Source: Stigmatella aurantiaca (GTDB taxonomy: Bacteria; Myxococcota; Myxococcia; Myxococcales; Myxococcaceae). From it: 64,000 nt of DNA. The notes beneath the pieces were generated by a model. The model saw only the letters and a list, made by a program, of their open reading frames with translations, did no database searches and was not told the DNA's origin. The stretch spans positions 186,001-250,000 of the forward strand of contig NZ_FOAP01000010.1 of NCBI RefSeq assembly GCF_900109545.1. The letters run 5' to 3'. This document shows positions 16,049 through 25,408 of this stretch, one piece after another. Numbering within the stretch: the first letter of the stretch is position 1; each line of letters opens with the position of its first letter. A program made the translations under genes and the position numbers.

Positions 16049-17143
16049 CTACGGCTTTGGCAGGTCCAGCCGGTAGAGGCGGATGGGCCACTCGATCTTC
16101 GACTCCTTGTTGTTGAAGAGCCCCACCCGGTCCATCTGGGGAACGGGCAGCCAGATCGTTCCCTTGCGATCGAGATAGGGGGCGTCCGTCCAGTGCAGGC
16201 GCGGGTCGGTGAGGACGGTCTCCACGCGGCGGTCCGGGGTCAGCTTGCGCAGGCTGTGGGTGGCCAGCTCGGTGAAGTAGAGGTTGCCCTGGGCGTCCAT
16301 GGCGGTGCCGCCCACGGGGGGCAGGTCGAACCACTTCTCCACCTTGGAGGCCAGCGTGGCGGCGTCGAGGCTGGCGTCATCCAGCCAGCGCGTCTCGATG
16401 CGGTAGAGCGGCCCTTCGAGCGGCGCGAAGTAGAACCAGCGCCCATCCGGGCTGAGCTCCAGCGGATCCGCGTTGACCTTGAGCGGCTGGCCATCCGGGG
16501 CGAGGACCGTCTTGCCGCCGACCGTGATGGGTCGGTTGCCGGGGGCGGAGGTGAAGGGGCTGTTGTCCAGGACGCGCCGGGCGGCGCCGGTCTCCACGTT
16601 CAGCACGATGAGGCCCGGGCGCCCCGCGTCGGTCAGGTAGGCCTGCTGGCCGTTGAAGCGGATGTCGTCGACGTAGCTGTTCTCCGTCGCGACCTCGGAC
16701 CCCAGGACATAGACCCGCGCGACCTTCCGCGTCTTCAGGTCGATGCGGACGAGCTTGGCGCCGCCCGGAATCACGGTGCCGCCGAAGCCCGAGGCGCCCG
16801 TGTCGATGACCCAGAGGCCGTTGTTCTGGTCCCGGTGGATGGCGTTGACGTTGATGAACCCCTTGCTGGGGTCCTTGCCGGGTTGCCAGTCGTTCCAGGC
16901 CTCATCGGGGAAGGGCACGGGCTTGCCCTTGGCGTCGATCTCCGCCACGGAGGGGCCCTGGGAGCCGGTCCACCGGGGGCCGCTGACCAGCACCCGGCCC
17001 TGGTCGTCCACGGCGACACCGTTCCAGATCATCTCGTGGCTCTCCGCGGCGATGGCCAGGGAGGGCGGGGCCGCATGGGCCTGGGGAGCGAGGGGGCTGC
17101 CAAGAAGGACGAGCGCGGCGCTGAAGGAGAGGAGCGTTTTCAT
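16049..17143 (-). CDS. Secreted major-royal-jelly/yellow-family protein
   Basis: From the ATG at 17143 the product is 364 residues with a signal peptide ending about AHA-AP. The body is a predicted six-bladed beta-propeller of the MRJP/yellow (SMP-30-like) type: NGVAVDDQGRVLV, SKGFINVNAIHRDQNNGLWVIDTG, SYVDDIRFNGQQAYLTDAG, and DPLELSPDGRWFYFAPL follow the family pattern. Bacterial members are often annotated as lactonase- or dopachrome-tautomerase-like, but activity is unproven. An ATG at 17152 would add three residues. The gene diverges from a LysR regulator, its likely controller. Confidence 0.8.
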   Translation of the reverse strand: MKTLLSFSAALVLLGSPLAPQAHAAPPSLAIAAESHEMIWNGVAVDDQGRVLVSGPRWTGSQGPSVAEIDAKGKPVPFPDEAWNDWQPGKDPSKGFINVNAIHRDQNNGLWVIDTGASGFGGTVIPGGAKLVRIDLKTRKVARVYVLGSEVATENSYVDDIRFNGQQAYLTDAGRPGLIVLNVETGAARRVLDNSPFTSAPGNRPITVGGKTVLAPDGQPLKVNADPLELSPDGRWFYFAPLEGPLYRIETRWLDDASLDAATLASKVEKWFDLPPVGGTAMDAQGNLYFTELATHSLRKLTPDRRVETVLTDPRLHWTDAPYLDRKGTIWLPVPQMDRVGLFNNKESKIEWPIRLYRLDLPKP

Positions 17144-17210
17144 GCGGCGCATCCTGGGTGCTTTCCGCGAGGTGAAGAACGCGCTACGGAGGACAAACAC
17201 TTTCTTCTGA

Positions 17211-18161
17211 ATGACGAAAATGGTCCGACTCGAAGACCTCCAGGTGTTCGTCGCGGCGGCGGATGCGGGCAGCTTCTCGGCCGCCTCCCGCGTGCTGAAC
17301 CTGACGCCGGCGGTGGCCAGCACGGCCATGAAGCGGCTGGAGCGGGAGCTCGATGTCCGCCTCTTCGTCCGCTCCACCCGAAGCCTGCGCCTGACCGACG
17401 AAGGGGAGCGCTACCTCTCGCACGCACGGCTCGCGCTGAAGGCCCTGGAGGATGGCCAGATGACGGTGGCCCGGAAGAAGGGCGGCCTGACCGGGATCCT
17501 CAAGCTGTCCGTGCCCTCGGACTTCGGGCGCAACGTGTTGCTGCCGTGGCTGGATGCGTTCCAGGACCAGTTTCCGAAGCTCACCGTGCAGATGCGGGTC
17601 AGCGATCGCGTGGCGGACCTGTACCGCCAGCCGGTGGATGTCGCCATCCGCTACGGCGTGCTAGAGGACTCCGCGCTGGTGTCACAGCCGCTCGCCCCCA
17701 CCAACCGCCGGGCGCTGTGCGCCGCCCCGGCCTACCTCGCACGCCACGGTGCCCCCGCGTCCCTGGAGGACCTGCGCCGCCACAACTGCCTGCGCTTCAC
17801 GCTGGGGGACGTGGTGCATGACCGCTGGACCTTTCACGGGCCTCAAGGCGCCGAGGTCATCACCGTGGATGGCAACCGGTTCTGCGATGATGCCGATGTG
17901 GTCCGCCGCTGGGCCTTGGCAGGGCAGGGCCTCGTCTACAAGTCGTTCCTGGATCTGGCGGGGGATCTGCAAGCCGGGCGCCTCGTGCCCGTGCTGCCCG
18001 AGTACCGGGGCGAGGCCACACCCCTTCACCTGGTCTGCGCGCACCGCTCGCTGCTCTCGCCCGCGGTGGCCCGGTTGCGCGACTTCCTGAAGGCCCGCTG
18101 CGAGGCGCTGCTCGCCACGATGGAGCCTCTGCTGTCGCCCCCTACAAGTCCTCGTCGCTGA
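17211..18161 (+). CDS. LysR-family transcriptional regulator
   Basis: The 316-residue protein has the LysR N-terminal winged helix (LEDLQVFVAAADAGSFSAASRVLNLTPAVASTAMKRLE, residues about 7-45) followed by a LysR substrate-binding domain (GILKLSVPSDFGRNVLLPWL onward). The RLFVRSTRSLRLTDEGERYL segment places it in the large CrgA-like subgroup. It is divergent from the MRJP gene across a 67-nt gap, the classical LysR/target layout. Its last 20 bases overlap the convergent DUF523 gene. Confidence 0.9.
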   Translation: MTKMVRLEDLQVFVAAADAGSFSAASRVLNLTPAVASTAMKRLERELDVRLFVRSTRSLRLTDEGERYLSHARLALKALEDGQMTVARKKGGLTGILKLSVPSDFGRNVLLPWLDAFQDQFPKLTVQMRVSDRVADLYRQPVDVAIRYGVLEDSALVSQPLAPTNRRALCAAPAYLARHGAPASLEDLRRHNCLRFTLGDVVHDRWTFHGPQGAEVITVDGNRFCDDADVVRRWALAGQGLVYKSFLDLAGDLQAGRLVPVLPEYRGEATPLHLVCAHRSLLSPAVARLRDFLKARCEALLATMEPLLSPPTSPRR

Positions 18162-18621
18162 CGGTGAGGATGCCCGCGGCGTGCAGCCGCGCGGCGGTGA
18201 CGCCCCGGCCCTGCACGAGCTGCTCGCCCACATAGGTTCCCTGCGTTCCGCAGGAGGGGCTGCGCTCCTTGAGCAGGGCCACCGTGGCCCCGAAGCGCCG
18301 CGCCGCCTCCAGCGCCAGTTCCGCCCCGCGCCGGAACGCCGCCGTCTGATCCTGGCCGGACTCCCGCTCCACCGCCTGCGCGTGTCCTGCCAGCACGGCC
18401 TCGCCGGTGCCACCGCGCAGCACCACCGCGGGCCGGGGCGTGCCGAGCCCCGCGCCGGTCTCCGGGCAGAGGGGCACCACCTCCTTGCCCTCCAGGGCCT
18501 GGCGCACCCGGTCCGAGCCCTTCGACTGGCCGTCATAGCGGCACGCCTGGCCCAAGAGGCAGGCGCTCACCAGCACCACCCGGGCCTCCCGCAGCGCCGC
18601 CCGCCGTTCTTCCCGGGTCAC
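18142..18621 (-). CDS. DUF523 family protein
   Basis: The 159-residue protein carries the DUF523 landmarks: SACLLGQACRYDG, PLCPETGAGLGTPRP and LLKERSPSCG, giving four or five conserved Cys that may bind a metal or cluster. Function unknown. The GTG at 18621 overlaps the purN stop (GTGA), and this start is preferred to an ATG at 18648 inside purN. It is the third gene of purM-purN-DUF523. Its 3' end overlaps the LysR gene tail to tail. Confidence 0.85.
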   Translation of the reverse strand: MTREERRAALREARVVLVSACLLGQACRYDGQSKGSDRVRQALEGKEVVPLCPETGAGLGTPRPAVVLRGGTGEAVLAGHAQAVERESGQDQTAAFRRGAELALEAARRFGATVALLKERSPSCGTQGTYVGEQLVQGRGVTAARLHAAGILTVSDEDL

Positions 18622-19283
18622 CGCGGCATTCCGGGGTTGTGCAGGCACAAACCCTCCGTCGCGGGGGGCGCCGCCACGCGCGTGCGCATGCCCTCCAGGG
18701 AGACCTTGCCCGTCACGGCCAGCCGCACCGCGAGCGGGAAGAGCTTGTGCTCCTCCGAGAGGATGCGGGCGCTCAGGCTCGCCTCGTCATCGTCCGGAAG
18801 CACGGGGACCGCCGCCTGCGCGACGATGGGGCCCGTGTCCGTGCCCGCGTCCACGAAGTGCACCGTGCACCCCGTGACTTTCACCCCGCGCTCCAGCGCC
18901 TGGCGCTGCGCATGGAGCCCCGGGAAGGAGGGCAGCAGGGAAGGGTGGATGTTCAGCACCCGGCCCGGAAAGCCCGCCAGGAAGTCCGCGCTCAGCAGCC
19001 GCATGAAGCCCGCCAGGCACACCCACTCCACGTTGGCCGCCCGCAGCGTCTCCACCAGGGCCTGTTCGAACGCCCCCCGGGAGCCCGCCGCCTTGGAGTC
19101 CAGGGCCACCGCCGGCACGCCCGCGCGGCGGGCCCGCTCCAGCGCGTACGCGGTGGGCACGTTGGACACCACGCACGCGACTTCCGCGGGGTAGTCCGCG
19201 CGCGCGCACGCATCCAGCAGCGCCTGCAGGTTGCTGCCGCTGCCGGACACGAGCACCCCGAGCCGCGCCCGCCCCGCGCTCAT
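18618..19283 (-). CDS. purN: Phosphoribosylglycinamide formyltransferase
   Basis: PurN transfers a formyl group from 10-formyl-tetrahydrofolate to GAR in purine synthesis. The 221-residue protein has [15 protein letters not shown] at the N-terminus, the catalytic Asn-His of [13 protein letters not shown], and the Asp of [14 protein letters not shown]. The ATG overlaps the purM stop (ATGA), so the two consecutive purine enzymes' genes are translationally coupled. The C-terminus is slightly extended beyond the usual end. Confidence 0.95.
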   Translation of the reverse strand: MSAGRARLGVLVSGSGSNLQALLDACARADYPAEVACVVSNVPTAYALERARRAGVPAVALDSKAAGSRGAFEQALVETLRAANVEWVCLAGFMRLLSADFLAGFPGRVLNIHPSLLPSFPGLHAQRQALERGVKVTGCTVHFVDAGTDTGPIVAQAAVPVLPDDDEASLSARILSEEHKLFPLAVRLAVTGKVSLEGMRTRVAAPPATEGLCLHNPGMPR

Positions 19284-20314
19284 GGCTCGATGACCGCCGT
19301 GGCCTCGCCCTGGCCCTGCTCCACCCGGCCCACCTGGGTGGCCTTCACCCCGCGCGCGTTCAGCGTGCTCAGCGCCGTGGCCGCGTCCTCCGGGGCCACC
19401 ACCACGATGAAGCCCAGCCCCATATTAAAGGTGGAGAACATCTCGTCCCGGGGCACGCCGCCCAGCCGGGCGATGACGTCGAACAGCGCGGGGCGCTGCC
19501 AGGCCTTCTCGCTCAGCACCGCGCGCGTCCCATCCGGCAGGCACCGGGGCAGGTTGCCCGGAATCCCGCTGCCGGTGATGTGCGCCATTCCCTTCACCTT
19601 CACTACCTTCAGCAGGGCCTGGATGTCCTTCACGTAGATGCGCGTGGGCTCCAGCAGGGCCTCCGCCAGGGGCCGGTCCAGCCCCTCGGGCGTGGCGTCC
19701 AGGGAGAGCTTCCGGTCGTCCAGGAGCACCTTGCGGGCCAGCGAGTAGCCGTTGGAGTGCAGCCCGGAGGAGGGCAGGCCGATGAGCACATCGCCGGGGG
19801 CGATGGTGCGCCCGCCGATAATCTCCGAGCGCTCCACCACGCCCACGCAGAAGCCGGCGAGATCGTACTCGCCCCGCCCGTAGAAGCCCGGCATCTCGGC
19901 CGTCTCGCCGCCCAGCAGCGTGCACCCGGCCTGCTCGCACCCGAGCGCGATGCCCTTCACCACCTCGGCGGCCGCGTCCACCTCCAGCCGCGAGGTGGCG
20001 AAGTAGTCCAGGAAGAACAGGGGCTCGGCGCCGCAGGTGAGGATGTCGTTCACCGACATGGCCACCAGGTCCACGCCCACGGTGTCATGGCGGCCCGCCA
20101 GGAAGGCCACCTTCAGCTTCGTGCCCACCCCGTCCGTGCCGGACACCAGCACGGGCTCCCGGTACTTTCCCGGGGGAAGGGCGAACAGTCCGCCGAAGCC
20201 ACCCACCCCGGACACCACCTCCGGGCGTACCGTGCGCGCGGCATAGGGCTTGATGCGCTCGACGAACGCATCCCCGGCCTCGATGTCCACTCCGGATTGC
20301 TTGTAGGTCGTCAC
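19280..20314 (-). CDS. purM: Phosphoribosylformylglycinamidine cyclo-ligase
   Basis: PurM (AIR synthetase) closes the imidazole ring in purine biosynthesis using ATP. The GTG at 20314 gives 344 residues, the family norm; a longer frame to 20374 is unlikely. Landmarks: [68 protein letters not shown] and [16 protein letters not shown]. First gene of the leftward purM-purN-DUF523 operon, divergent from a CRP-like regulator. Confidence 0.97.
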   Translation of the reverse strand: MTTYKQSGVDIEAGDAFVERIKPYAARTVRPEVVSGVGGFGGLFALPPGKYREPVLVSGTDGVGTKLKVAFLAGRHDTVGVDLVAMSVNDILTCGAEPLFFLDYFATSRLEVDAAAEVVKGIALGCEQAGCTLLGGETAEMPGFYGRGEYDLAGFCVGVVERSEIIGGRTIAPGDVLIGLPSSGLHSNGYSLARKVLLDDRKLSLDATPEGLDRPLAEALLEPTRIYVKDIQALLKVVKVKGMAHITGSGIPGNLPRCLPDGTRAVLSEKAWQRPALFDVIARLGGVPRDEMFSTFNMGLGFIVVVAPEDAATALSTLNARGVKATQVGRVEQGQGEATAVIEP

Positions 20315-20403
20315 GGGCGGACTTCTACCGGCAAGGGCCCGCCTTGTCTTGCCAACAGTGAAATTTGACCCCAACGATGGGGACTGGTTGACTCGGAATC
20401 CAG

Positions 20404-21054
20404 ATGGGCGCCGAGGAAACCCTATTTCAGCGGTTCGGACAGGAATTCCCCAAGGGCACGGTCCTCTTCCAAGAGGGCGAGCCTGGCAAGGACATGTTCG
20501 TCTTGCAGTCCGGGAAGATCACCATCTCCAAGAAGGTGCGCGAGGTGGAGAAGCACCTGGCCGTGCTGGGGCCTGGCGAGTTCTTCGGAGAGATGGCCAT
20601 CATCTCCAACAAGCCACGCAACGCCACCGCCACGGTGACGGAGGACGCGAAGCTCCTGGTCATCGACTCGAAGACCTTCGAGGGCATGATCCGCGGCAAC
20701 GCGGAGATCGCCGTGCGGATGATCAAGAAGCTGGCCGAGCGGCTCTCGGAGATGTCCGCGCAGATCGAGAACCTGATGCACTCGGATCCCGCCAGCCGGG
20801 TGGTGCACCAGATTCTCCACGCCTGTCAGTCCCGGGGGCGCCCCGTGGAGGATGGCCTTGAGGTGGACTTCAACCCGCGCGAGCTGCCCCAGCAGCTCGG
20901 GGTGGGCGAGCCGGCGATCCGGCTCATGCTCAGCCGCCTGGAGCGCTCGGGCCTCGTCGAACGCAAAGGTGACAGCCTCATCGTGTATGACACGGCCCGG
21001 CTGCACGACTTCCTCCAGTATCTGGAGATGAAGTGGAAGTTCGGAGACCTCTAG
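20404..21054 (+). CDS. CRP/FNR-family cyclic-nucleotide-binding regulator
   Basis: Residues 10-115 form a cyclic-nucleotide-binding fold ([22 protein letters not shown], then [21 protein letters not shown], which is the phosphate-binding cassette with the Arg that contacts the nucleotide phosphate). After a long helix comes a winged helix ([32 protein letters not shown]) at about 160-195. The GEMA...PRNATA cassette suggests real cNMP binding. The next gene, a cyclic-nucleotide phosphodiesterase, begins directly after its stop codon. TTGACC-17-TTGACT lies just upstream as a weak promoter candidate. Confidence 0.9.
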   Translation: MGAEETLFQRFGQEFPKGTVLFQEGEPGKDMFVLQSGKITISKKVREVEKHLAVLGPGEFFGEMAIISNKPRNATATVTEDAKLLVIDSKTFEGMIRGNAEIAVRMIKKLAERLSEMSAQIENLMHSDPASRVVHQILHACQSRGRPVEDGLEVDFNPRELPQQLGVGEPAIRLMLSRLERSGLVERKGDSLIVYDTARLHDFLQYLEMKWKFGDL

Positions 21055-21810
21055 GTGAAGCTGAAAGTCCTCGGCTGTCACGGTGGCGAACTGCTCTCGT
21101 GCCGGACCACCTGCTTCCTCGTCGACGAGGTGCTCGCGCTGGACGCGGGCGCCCTGACGGGCACGCTCACGCTCGAGCAGCTGTGCAAGGTGGACGACAT
21201 CCTCGTGGGGCACAGCCACTTCGACCACACCAAGGACCTGCCGCTCTTGGCGGACCTGGTCATCGGCCGTCGTGAGCACCCCGTCACCATCCATGCCTCG
21301 CGGGAGTGCGCCCGGGCGCTGCGCCACTCCATGTTCAACAACGAGCTGTGGCCGGACTTCACGCGGATTCCCACGCGCAAGGCGCCCGTGCTGCGCATCA
21401 AGACGTTCCGCGCGGGCAGCACCTTCCAGATCGGCCCCTACACGGTGCAGTCCGTGCCGGTGAGCCACCCGGTGGAGTCCTGCGGCTTCATCATCTCCCG
21501 GGGCAAAACGGCCGTGGCCATGAGCGGTGACACCGGCCCCACGGACCGGCTCTGGAAGGCGCTCAACGCGACGAAGAACCTCAAGGCGCTGCTGGTGGAG
21601 ACGAGCTTCCCCAACGCCCTGCAGCAACTGGCGGACCTGTCCGGGCACCTGACGCCGCAGACGCTCCAGACGGAGCTGGCCAAGTTCAACCGGAATGGGG
21701 CCGAGGTGCTCTTGTACCATCTCAAGCCCGCCTTCGTGAGCCAGCTCAAGCGGGAGCTGGCGGGGCTGCCGGTGGAAATCCTGGAGCTGGGGGACAGTTT
21801 CGAGTTCTGA
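21055..21810 (+). CDS. MBL-fold class II cyclic-nucleotide phosphodiesterase-like
   Basis: The 251-residue metallo-beta-lactamase-fold hydrolase has the metal motif HSHFDH (His53, His55, Asp57, His58), VPVSHPVESCGFII, and MSGDTGPTDRLW carrying the bridging Asp. The N-terminus LGCHGGELLSCRTTCFLVDEVLALDAG matches class II cAMP phosphodiesterases rather than lactamases. It would hydrolyse cAMP/cGMP in the cytoplasm. Its GTG start immediately follows the stop of the CRP-like regulator, so sensor and hydrolase are made together. Confidence 0.8.
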   Translation: MKLKVLGCHGGELLSCRTTCFLVDEVLALDAGALTGTLTLEQLCKVDDILVGHSHFDHTKDLPLLADLVIGRREHPVTIHASRECARALRHSMFNNELWPDFTRIPTRKAPVLRIKTFRAGSTFQIGPYTVQSVPVSHPVESCGFIISRGKTAVAMSGDTGPTDRLWKALNATKNLKALLVETSFPNALQQLADLSGHLTPQTLQTELAKFNRNGAEVLLYHLKPAFVSQLKRELAGLPVEILELGDSFEF

Positions 21811-21821
21811 CGAACCAGGGG

Positions 21822-21849
21822 TTGACGTGCGGGCCCAGCCGGATTAACC
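21822..21849 (+). promoter_or_regulatory. Putative promoter of accD-folC
   Basis: TTGACG (21822-21827), 16-nt spacer, TTAACC (21844-21849), then 11 nt to the accD ATG. No Shine-Dalgarno sequence follows, so a near-leaderless message is predicted. Confidence 0.4.
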
Positions 21850-21860
21850 CCGGCCCTCTC

Positions 21861-22712
21861 ATGGCCTGGTTCTCCAAGAAGCCCCGTATCGCCGCCCGCC
21901 AGGAGCCCGCCGAGGAGCAAGCGCCTTCTCGAATGCAGGGCCTGTGGGCCAAGTGCGAAAACTGCGACGAGATCATCTACCGGCAAGAGCTGGAGAAGAA
22001 CATCATGGTGTGCCCGCACTGCGAGCACCACCATCCCTGGCAGGCGCGCGCCCGGCTGGCGGGACTGCTCGACCCGGACAGCTTCGAGGAGTTCGACAAG
22101 GAGCTGGAGCCCCAGGATCCGCTCGGGTTCAGCGACTCCAAGAAGTACAAGGACCGGCTGAAGTCCACGCGCAAGAACCTCGACGAGAATGACGCGTTCA
22201 TTTCCGGCGTGGGCCGCATCGACGGCACCCCGGTCTCGGTGGGCTGCTTCGTGTTCGAGTTCATGGGCGGCTCCATGGGCTCGGTGGTGGGCGAGAAGGT
22301 GACGCGCGTCTTCGAGCGTGCGTACGAGCTGAAGTACCCCGCGATCGTCTTCTCGGCCTCGGGCGGCGCCCGCATGCAGGAGGGCATCTTCTCGCTCATG
22401 CAGATGGCCAAGACGTCCGCGGCCATCGCCCGCTTCCGCAACGGCAACAAGCCCTACGTCTCCGTGCTGCTGCACCCGACGACGGGCGGCGTGGCGGCCT
22501 CCTTCGCCTGGCTGGGGGACATCATCCTCGCCGAGCCCAAGGCGCTCATCGGCTTCGCGGGCCCGCGCGTCATCGAGCAGACCATCCGCCAGAAGCTCCC
22601 CGAGGGCTTCCAGCGCTCCGAGTTCCTGCTGGAGCACGGGATGATCGACGCCATCGTGCCGCGCAAGGAGATGCGCTCGCGGCTGAGCCAGCTGCTGCGC
22701 ATGGTGGGCTGA
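21861..22712 (+). CDS. accD: Acetyl-CoA carboxylase carboxyltransferase subunit beta
   Basis: AccD is the zinc-bearing half of the carboxyltransferase that makes malonyl-CoA for fatty acid synthesis. The 283-residue protein has the N-terminal zinc ribbon with Cys32, Cys35, Cys51 and Cys54, then the crotonase-fold core: VFEFMGGSMGSVVGEK, FSASGGARMQEG, HPTTGGVAASFA and GFAGPRVIEQT. The ATG at 21861 has a promoter-like sequence just upstream. folC follows 11 nt downstream, the common accD-folC arrangement. Confidence 0.97.
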   Translation: MAWFSKKPRIAARQEPAEEQAPSRMQGLWAKCENCDEIIYRQELEKNIMVCPHCEHHHPWQARARLAGLLDPDSFEEFDKELEPQDPLGFSDSKKYKDRLKSTRKNLDENDAFISGVGRIDGTPVSVGCFVFEFMGGSMGSVVGEKVTRVFERAYELKYPAIVFSASGGARMQEGIFSLMQMAKTSAAIARFRNGNKPYVSVLLHPTTGGVAASFAWLGDIILAEPKALIGFAGPRVIEQTIRQKLPEGFQRSEFLLEHGMIDAIVPRKEMRSRLSQLLRMVG

Positions 22713-22723
22713 GCCCTCGCGGA

Positions 22724-24037
22724 ATGCCGCCGCGCACGCCGCAAGAGGCGCTGGGGTTTCTCGCCGGGCTCAACCCGTCCGGCATCAAGCTGGGCCTGGA
22801 GCGGGTGCGCGAGGCGCTCGCCGCCCTGGGCCACCCGGAGCGGCGCTTCCCGTCGCTCCACGTCGCGGGCACCAACGGCAAGGGCAGCACCTGTGCCTTC
22901 GCCACCGCGGCCCTGCGCGCCGCCGGGCACCGGGTGGGGCTCTACACCTCGCCCCACCTGAGCTGTGTCAACGAGCGCTTTCAGGTGGACGGGGCGGACA
23001 TCTCCGATGAGGTGCTGGGCCAGCGCATCCTGGAGGTGCTGGCGCGCTACCCGGAGGCCGCGCACACCCCCGCGCCCCTCACGTACTTCGAGTTCGCCAC
23101 GGTGGTGGCGCTCTGGCACTTCGCCCAGGAGGCCGTCTCGGTGGCCGTGATGGAGACGGGCCTCGGCGGGCGCCTGGATGCCACCAACACTGTCTCGCCG
23201 CTCGTCACGGTGATTACCCCCGTCTCCTTCGATCACATGGAGTACCTGGGCAACACCCTGGAGGCCATCGCGGGCGAGAAGGCGGGCATCCTCAAGCCGG
23301 GGGTTCCCGCGGTGATCAGCGCGCAGGAGCCCGAGGCGTGGCAGGCGATCCTCCGCCGGGCGGACCCGCTGGGGGCGCCGGTGCTGCGGGAGGACAGGGA
23401 CTTCTCCCTGGAGGCGCAACCGGACGGCACGTTCACCTACCGGGGGCCGCGCTACCGCCCCCTGGAGGGCCTCTCGCTGGCCTTGAGGGGCCCCCACCAG
23501 CGCCAGAACGCGGCGGTGGCCCTCGCCGCGCTGGAGCAGCTCGATGCGCGGGGCCTCGCGGTGCCCGCGGAGGCGGCCCGGGTGGGCCTGGCCTCCGCGC
23601 GCTGGCCGGGACGGCTGGAAGAGCTGGGCAGCCGGCCGGCCGTGGTGCTGGATGGGGCCCACAACCCCGCGGGCATGAAGGTGTTGCTTGCCTCGCTGGA
23701 TGCCCTGTATCCGGGCCGGGTGCTTCACGCGGTGTTCGGCGTGGTGGGGGATAAGGACCGGGGGCCCATGATGCGGGGCCTGTTTCCCCGGTGTGCGTCC
23801 GTCCACCTGACCCCCCTGGACTCCCCCCGTTCCCTGGCCCCCGAGCGGTACCTGCACGAGGCCCAAGCCCTCTGTGGGGATGTGTATGCCCACGCTTCCC
23901 TGGATGACGCCCTGGCAGGCGCCAGGGCTCACGCGCAGGCGGAAGACCTCGTCCTTTGTACGGGCTCGCTGTTCCTCATCGGGGCCATTCGCTCTCGGCT
24001 GATGAGAAACCTTGGCGCGATACAGCGGCAGTCATAA
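22724..24037 (+). CDS. folC: Folylpolyglutamate synthase/dihydrofolate synthase
   Basis: FolC adds glutamate to dihydropteroate and folates using ATP. The 437-residue Mur-ligase-family protein shows the P-loop GTNGKGS at 49-55, YTSPHLSCVNERFQV, GLGGRLDATN, ITPVSFDHMEYLGNTLEAIAGEKAGI with the carbamylated-Lys region, and the C-terminal domain hinge VVLDGAHNPAGM. All motifs are intact. It is 11 nt after accD, and its stop codon lies inside the -10 box of the next gene. Confidence 0.96.
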   Translation: MPPRTPQEALGFLAGLNPSGIKLGLERVREALAALGHPERRFPSLHVAGTNGKGSTCAFATAALRAAGHRVGLYTSPHLSCVNERFQVDGADISDEVLGQRILEVLARYPEAAHTPAPLTYFEFATVVALWHFAQEAVSVAVMETGLGGRLDATNTVSPLVTVITPVSFDHMEYLGNTLEAIAGEKAGILKPGVPAVISAQEPEAWQAILRRADPLGAPVLREDRDFSLEAQPDGTFTYRGPRYRPLEGLSLALRGPHQRQNAAVALAALEQLDARGLAVPAEAARVGLASARWPGRLEELGSRPAVVLDGAHNPAGMKVLLASLDALYPGRVLHAVFGVVGDKDRGPMMRGLFPRCASVHLTPLDSPRSLAPERYLHEAQALCGDVYAHASLDDALAGARAHAQAEDLVLCTGSLFLIGAIRSRLMRNLGAIQRQS

Positions 24038-24040
24038 GTT
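24012..24040 (+). promoter_or_regulatory. Promoter of alpha/beta hydrolase, inside folC 3' end
   Basis: TTGGCG (24012-24017), a 17-nt spacer and TAAGTT (24035-24040) end 6 nt before the ATG at 24047. The -10 box includes the folC stop codon. A leaderless transcript is predicted. Confidence 0.5.
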
Positions 24041-24046
24041 TGAGAC

Positions 24047-25324
24047 ATGCGTCTCCCGGAAGATTGGAGAGTGGAGGCCTCGGGGCCGCGAATACCGACC
24101 GTCGACGAGGTCGACTTCCGGGCGCTGTATCAGAAGACGAATTACGTCGTTGAGACCGCGGACGGCTGGTCGCTGGTGATGACGCGGTACCGGCCGGTGA
24201 AGCAGCCCTTCCCGCAGCCGCTCTTCGGCGAGACGCTGCTCCTGGTCCACGGCTTCTCCCAGAACCGGCACGCCTGGACGAGCGGCCAGTTCGTCAAGAA
24301 CCTGCTCTTCTTCGGCGTGGACATCCACATCTTGGAGCTGCGCGGCCACGGCAAGAGCTCCATCGCCTTCCAGCGCGAGCGCGCCCAGCGCTTCCGCCGG
24401 CCGCTGCCGCCGGATCTCGACTACGGCTGGGACATCGACAGCTACTTCCTCTATGACTTGCCCGCCGCCGTCTCGGGCGTCAAACGCATCACCCGGCGGG
24501 ACCGCATCTTCTACTGCGGCCACTCCATGGGCGGCATGCTCGGCTACGGCTATGCCGGCATCCACGATGACTTCGAGGGGCTCATCACCATCGGCTCGCC
24601 CGCGGACCTGGGGCGGGGCTTCTTCCTGCTGAAGGCGCTGGCGTTGAGCGCGCCGGCGCTCGCCGGACTGGTGGACGTGACCCTGGAGGGCGTGAACGCG
24701 CAGCGCAAGCTGAGCCACCTGGGCCTGTCCGCGCTGGCCCGCGGGGCGGGGTGGGTGAGCCGGGAGCTGGGCGAGCGCCTGTCCCCCCGGACGCAGCCCA
24801 ACGCGGCGAGCTTCCAGTACGTGCCCGTGGACGCCTGGCTGAAGTACGCGGAGAAACAGCTCGCCCGCGCCGAAGGGCATGAGCTCTACGAGCGCCTGGC
24901 GGCCCGGATCAACCGGCTGAGCAACCCGGCCCGCGTGAGCGCCCAGGACATCCGCTGGCTGCTGCGCGAGGGCGGTGAGCGCGAGCCGCGCAAGGTGCTG
25001 GAGCAGTTCGCCCGGTGGATCCGGCGCGGGGAGATGGTCTGCTACCGCACCGACTACGACTTCAAGCGCGGCTTCTCGAAGATCAAGATCCCCATGGCCA
25101 TCATCTTCGGGGACATGGATCCGCTGGCCTCGGTGGAGTCCACCCGGAGCGTGTACCGGGCGGCCCAGAGCGAGTACCTGCTGTGGCGCCCGGTGAAGGG
25201 CAACAGCCACGTCGAGCTGACGATGGGGCACGACATCCGGCAGATCTGCTACGACATCAAGAACCTCATCGAGTACGCGCGGACCCACCGCGCCCATGCG
25301 CCGGTGCTGCCACGGATTCGGTAA
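24047..25324 (+). CDS. Alpha/beta-fold hydrolase
   Basis: The 425-residue protein has the alpha/beta-hydrolase core with oxyanion HGFSQNRHAW, the strand-loop LELRGHGKSS, the nucleophile elbow GHSMGG (Ser), an acid candidate in FGDMDPLASVES, and the catalytic His in GNSHVELTMG. A large helical cap of about 140 residues lies between the nucleophile and the acid. The fold and length resemble bacterial lipase/polyester-synthase-type proteins, but the substrate is unknown. No signal peptide. It carries its own promoter within folC. Confidence 0.85.
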   Translation: MRLPEDWRVEASGPRIPTVDEVDFRALYQKTNYVVETADGWSLVMTRYRPVKQPFPQPLFGETLLLVHGFSQNRHAWTSGQFVKNLLFFGVDIHILELRGHGKSSIAFQRERAQRFRRPLPPDLDYGWDIDSYFLYDLPAAVSGVKRITRRDRIFYCGHSMGGMLGYGYAGIHDDFEGLITIGSPADLGRGFFLLKALALSAPALAGLVDVTLEGVNAQRKLSHLGLSALARGAGWVSRELGERLSPRTQPNAASFQYVPVDAWLKYAEKQLARAEGHELYERLAARINRLSNPARVSAQDIRWLLREGGEREPRKVLEQFARWIRRGEMVCYRTDYDFKRGFSKIKIPMAIIFGDMDPLASVESTRSVYRAAQSEYLLWRPVKGNSHVELTMGHDIRQICYDIKNLIEYARTHRAHAPVLPRIR

Positions 25325-25352
25325 GCTTCCGGCAGACAGCAGCAATGGAAAA

Positions 25353-25381
25353 TTGGAGCCCCGGGGGGCTTGCTCTACATT
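25353..25381 (+). promoter_or_regulatory. Putative sigma70-type promoter of AMIN-domain gene
   Basis: TTGGAG (25353-25358), 17-nt spacer, TACATT (25376-25381), 27 nt before the ATG at 25409. Confidence 0.45.
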
Positions 25382-25408
25382 GACGCCCTCTCAAGAAGGG
25401 AATGGTCG

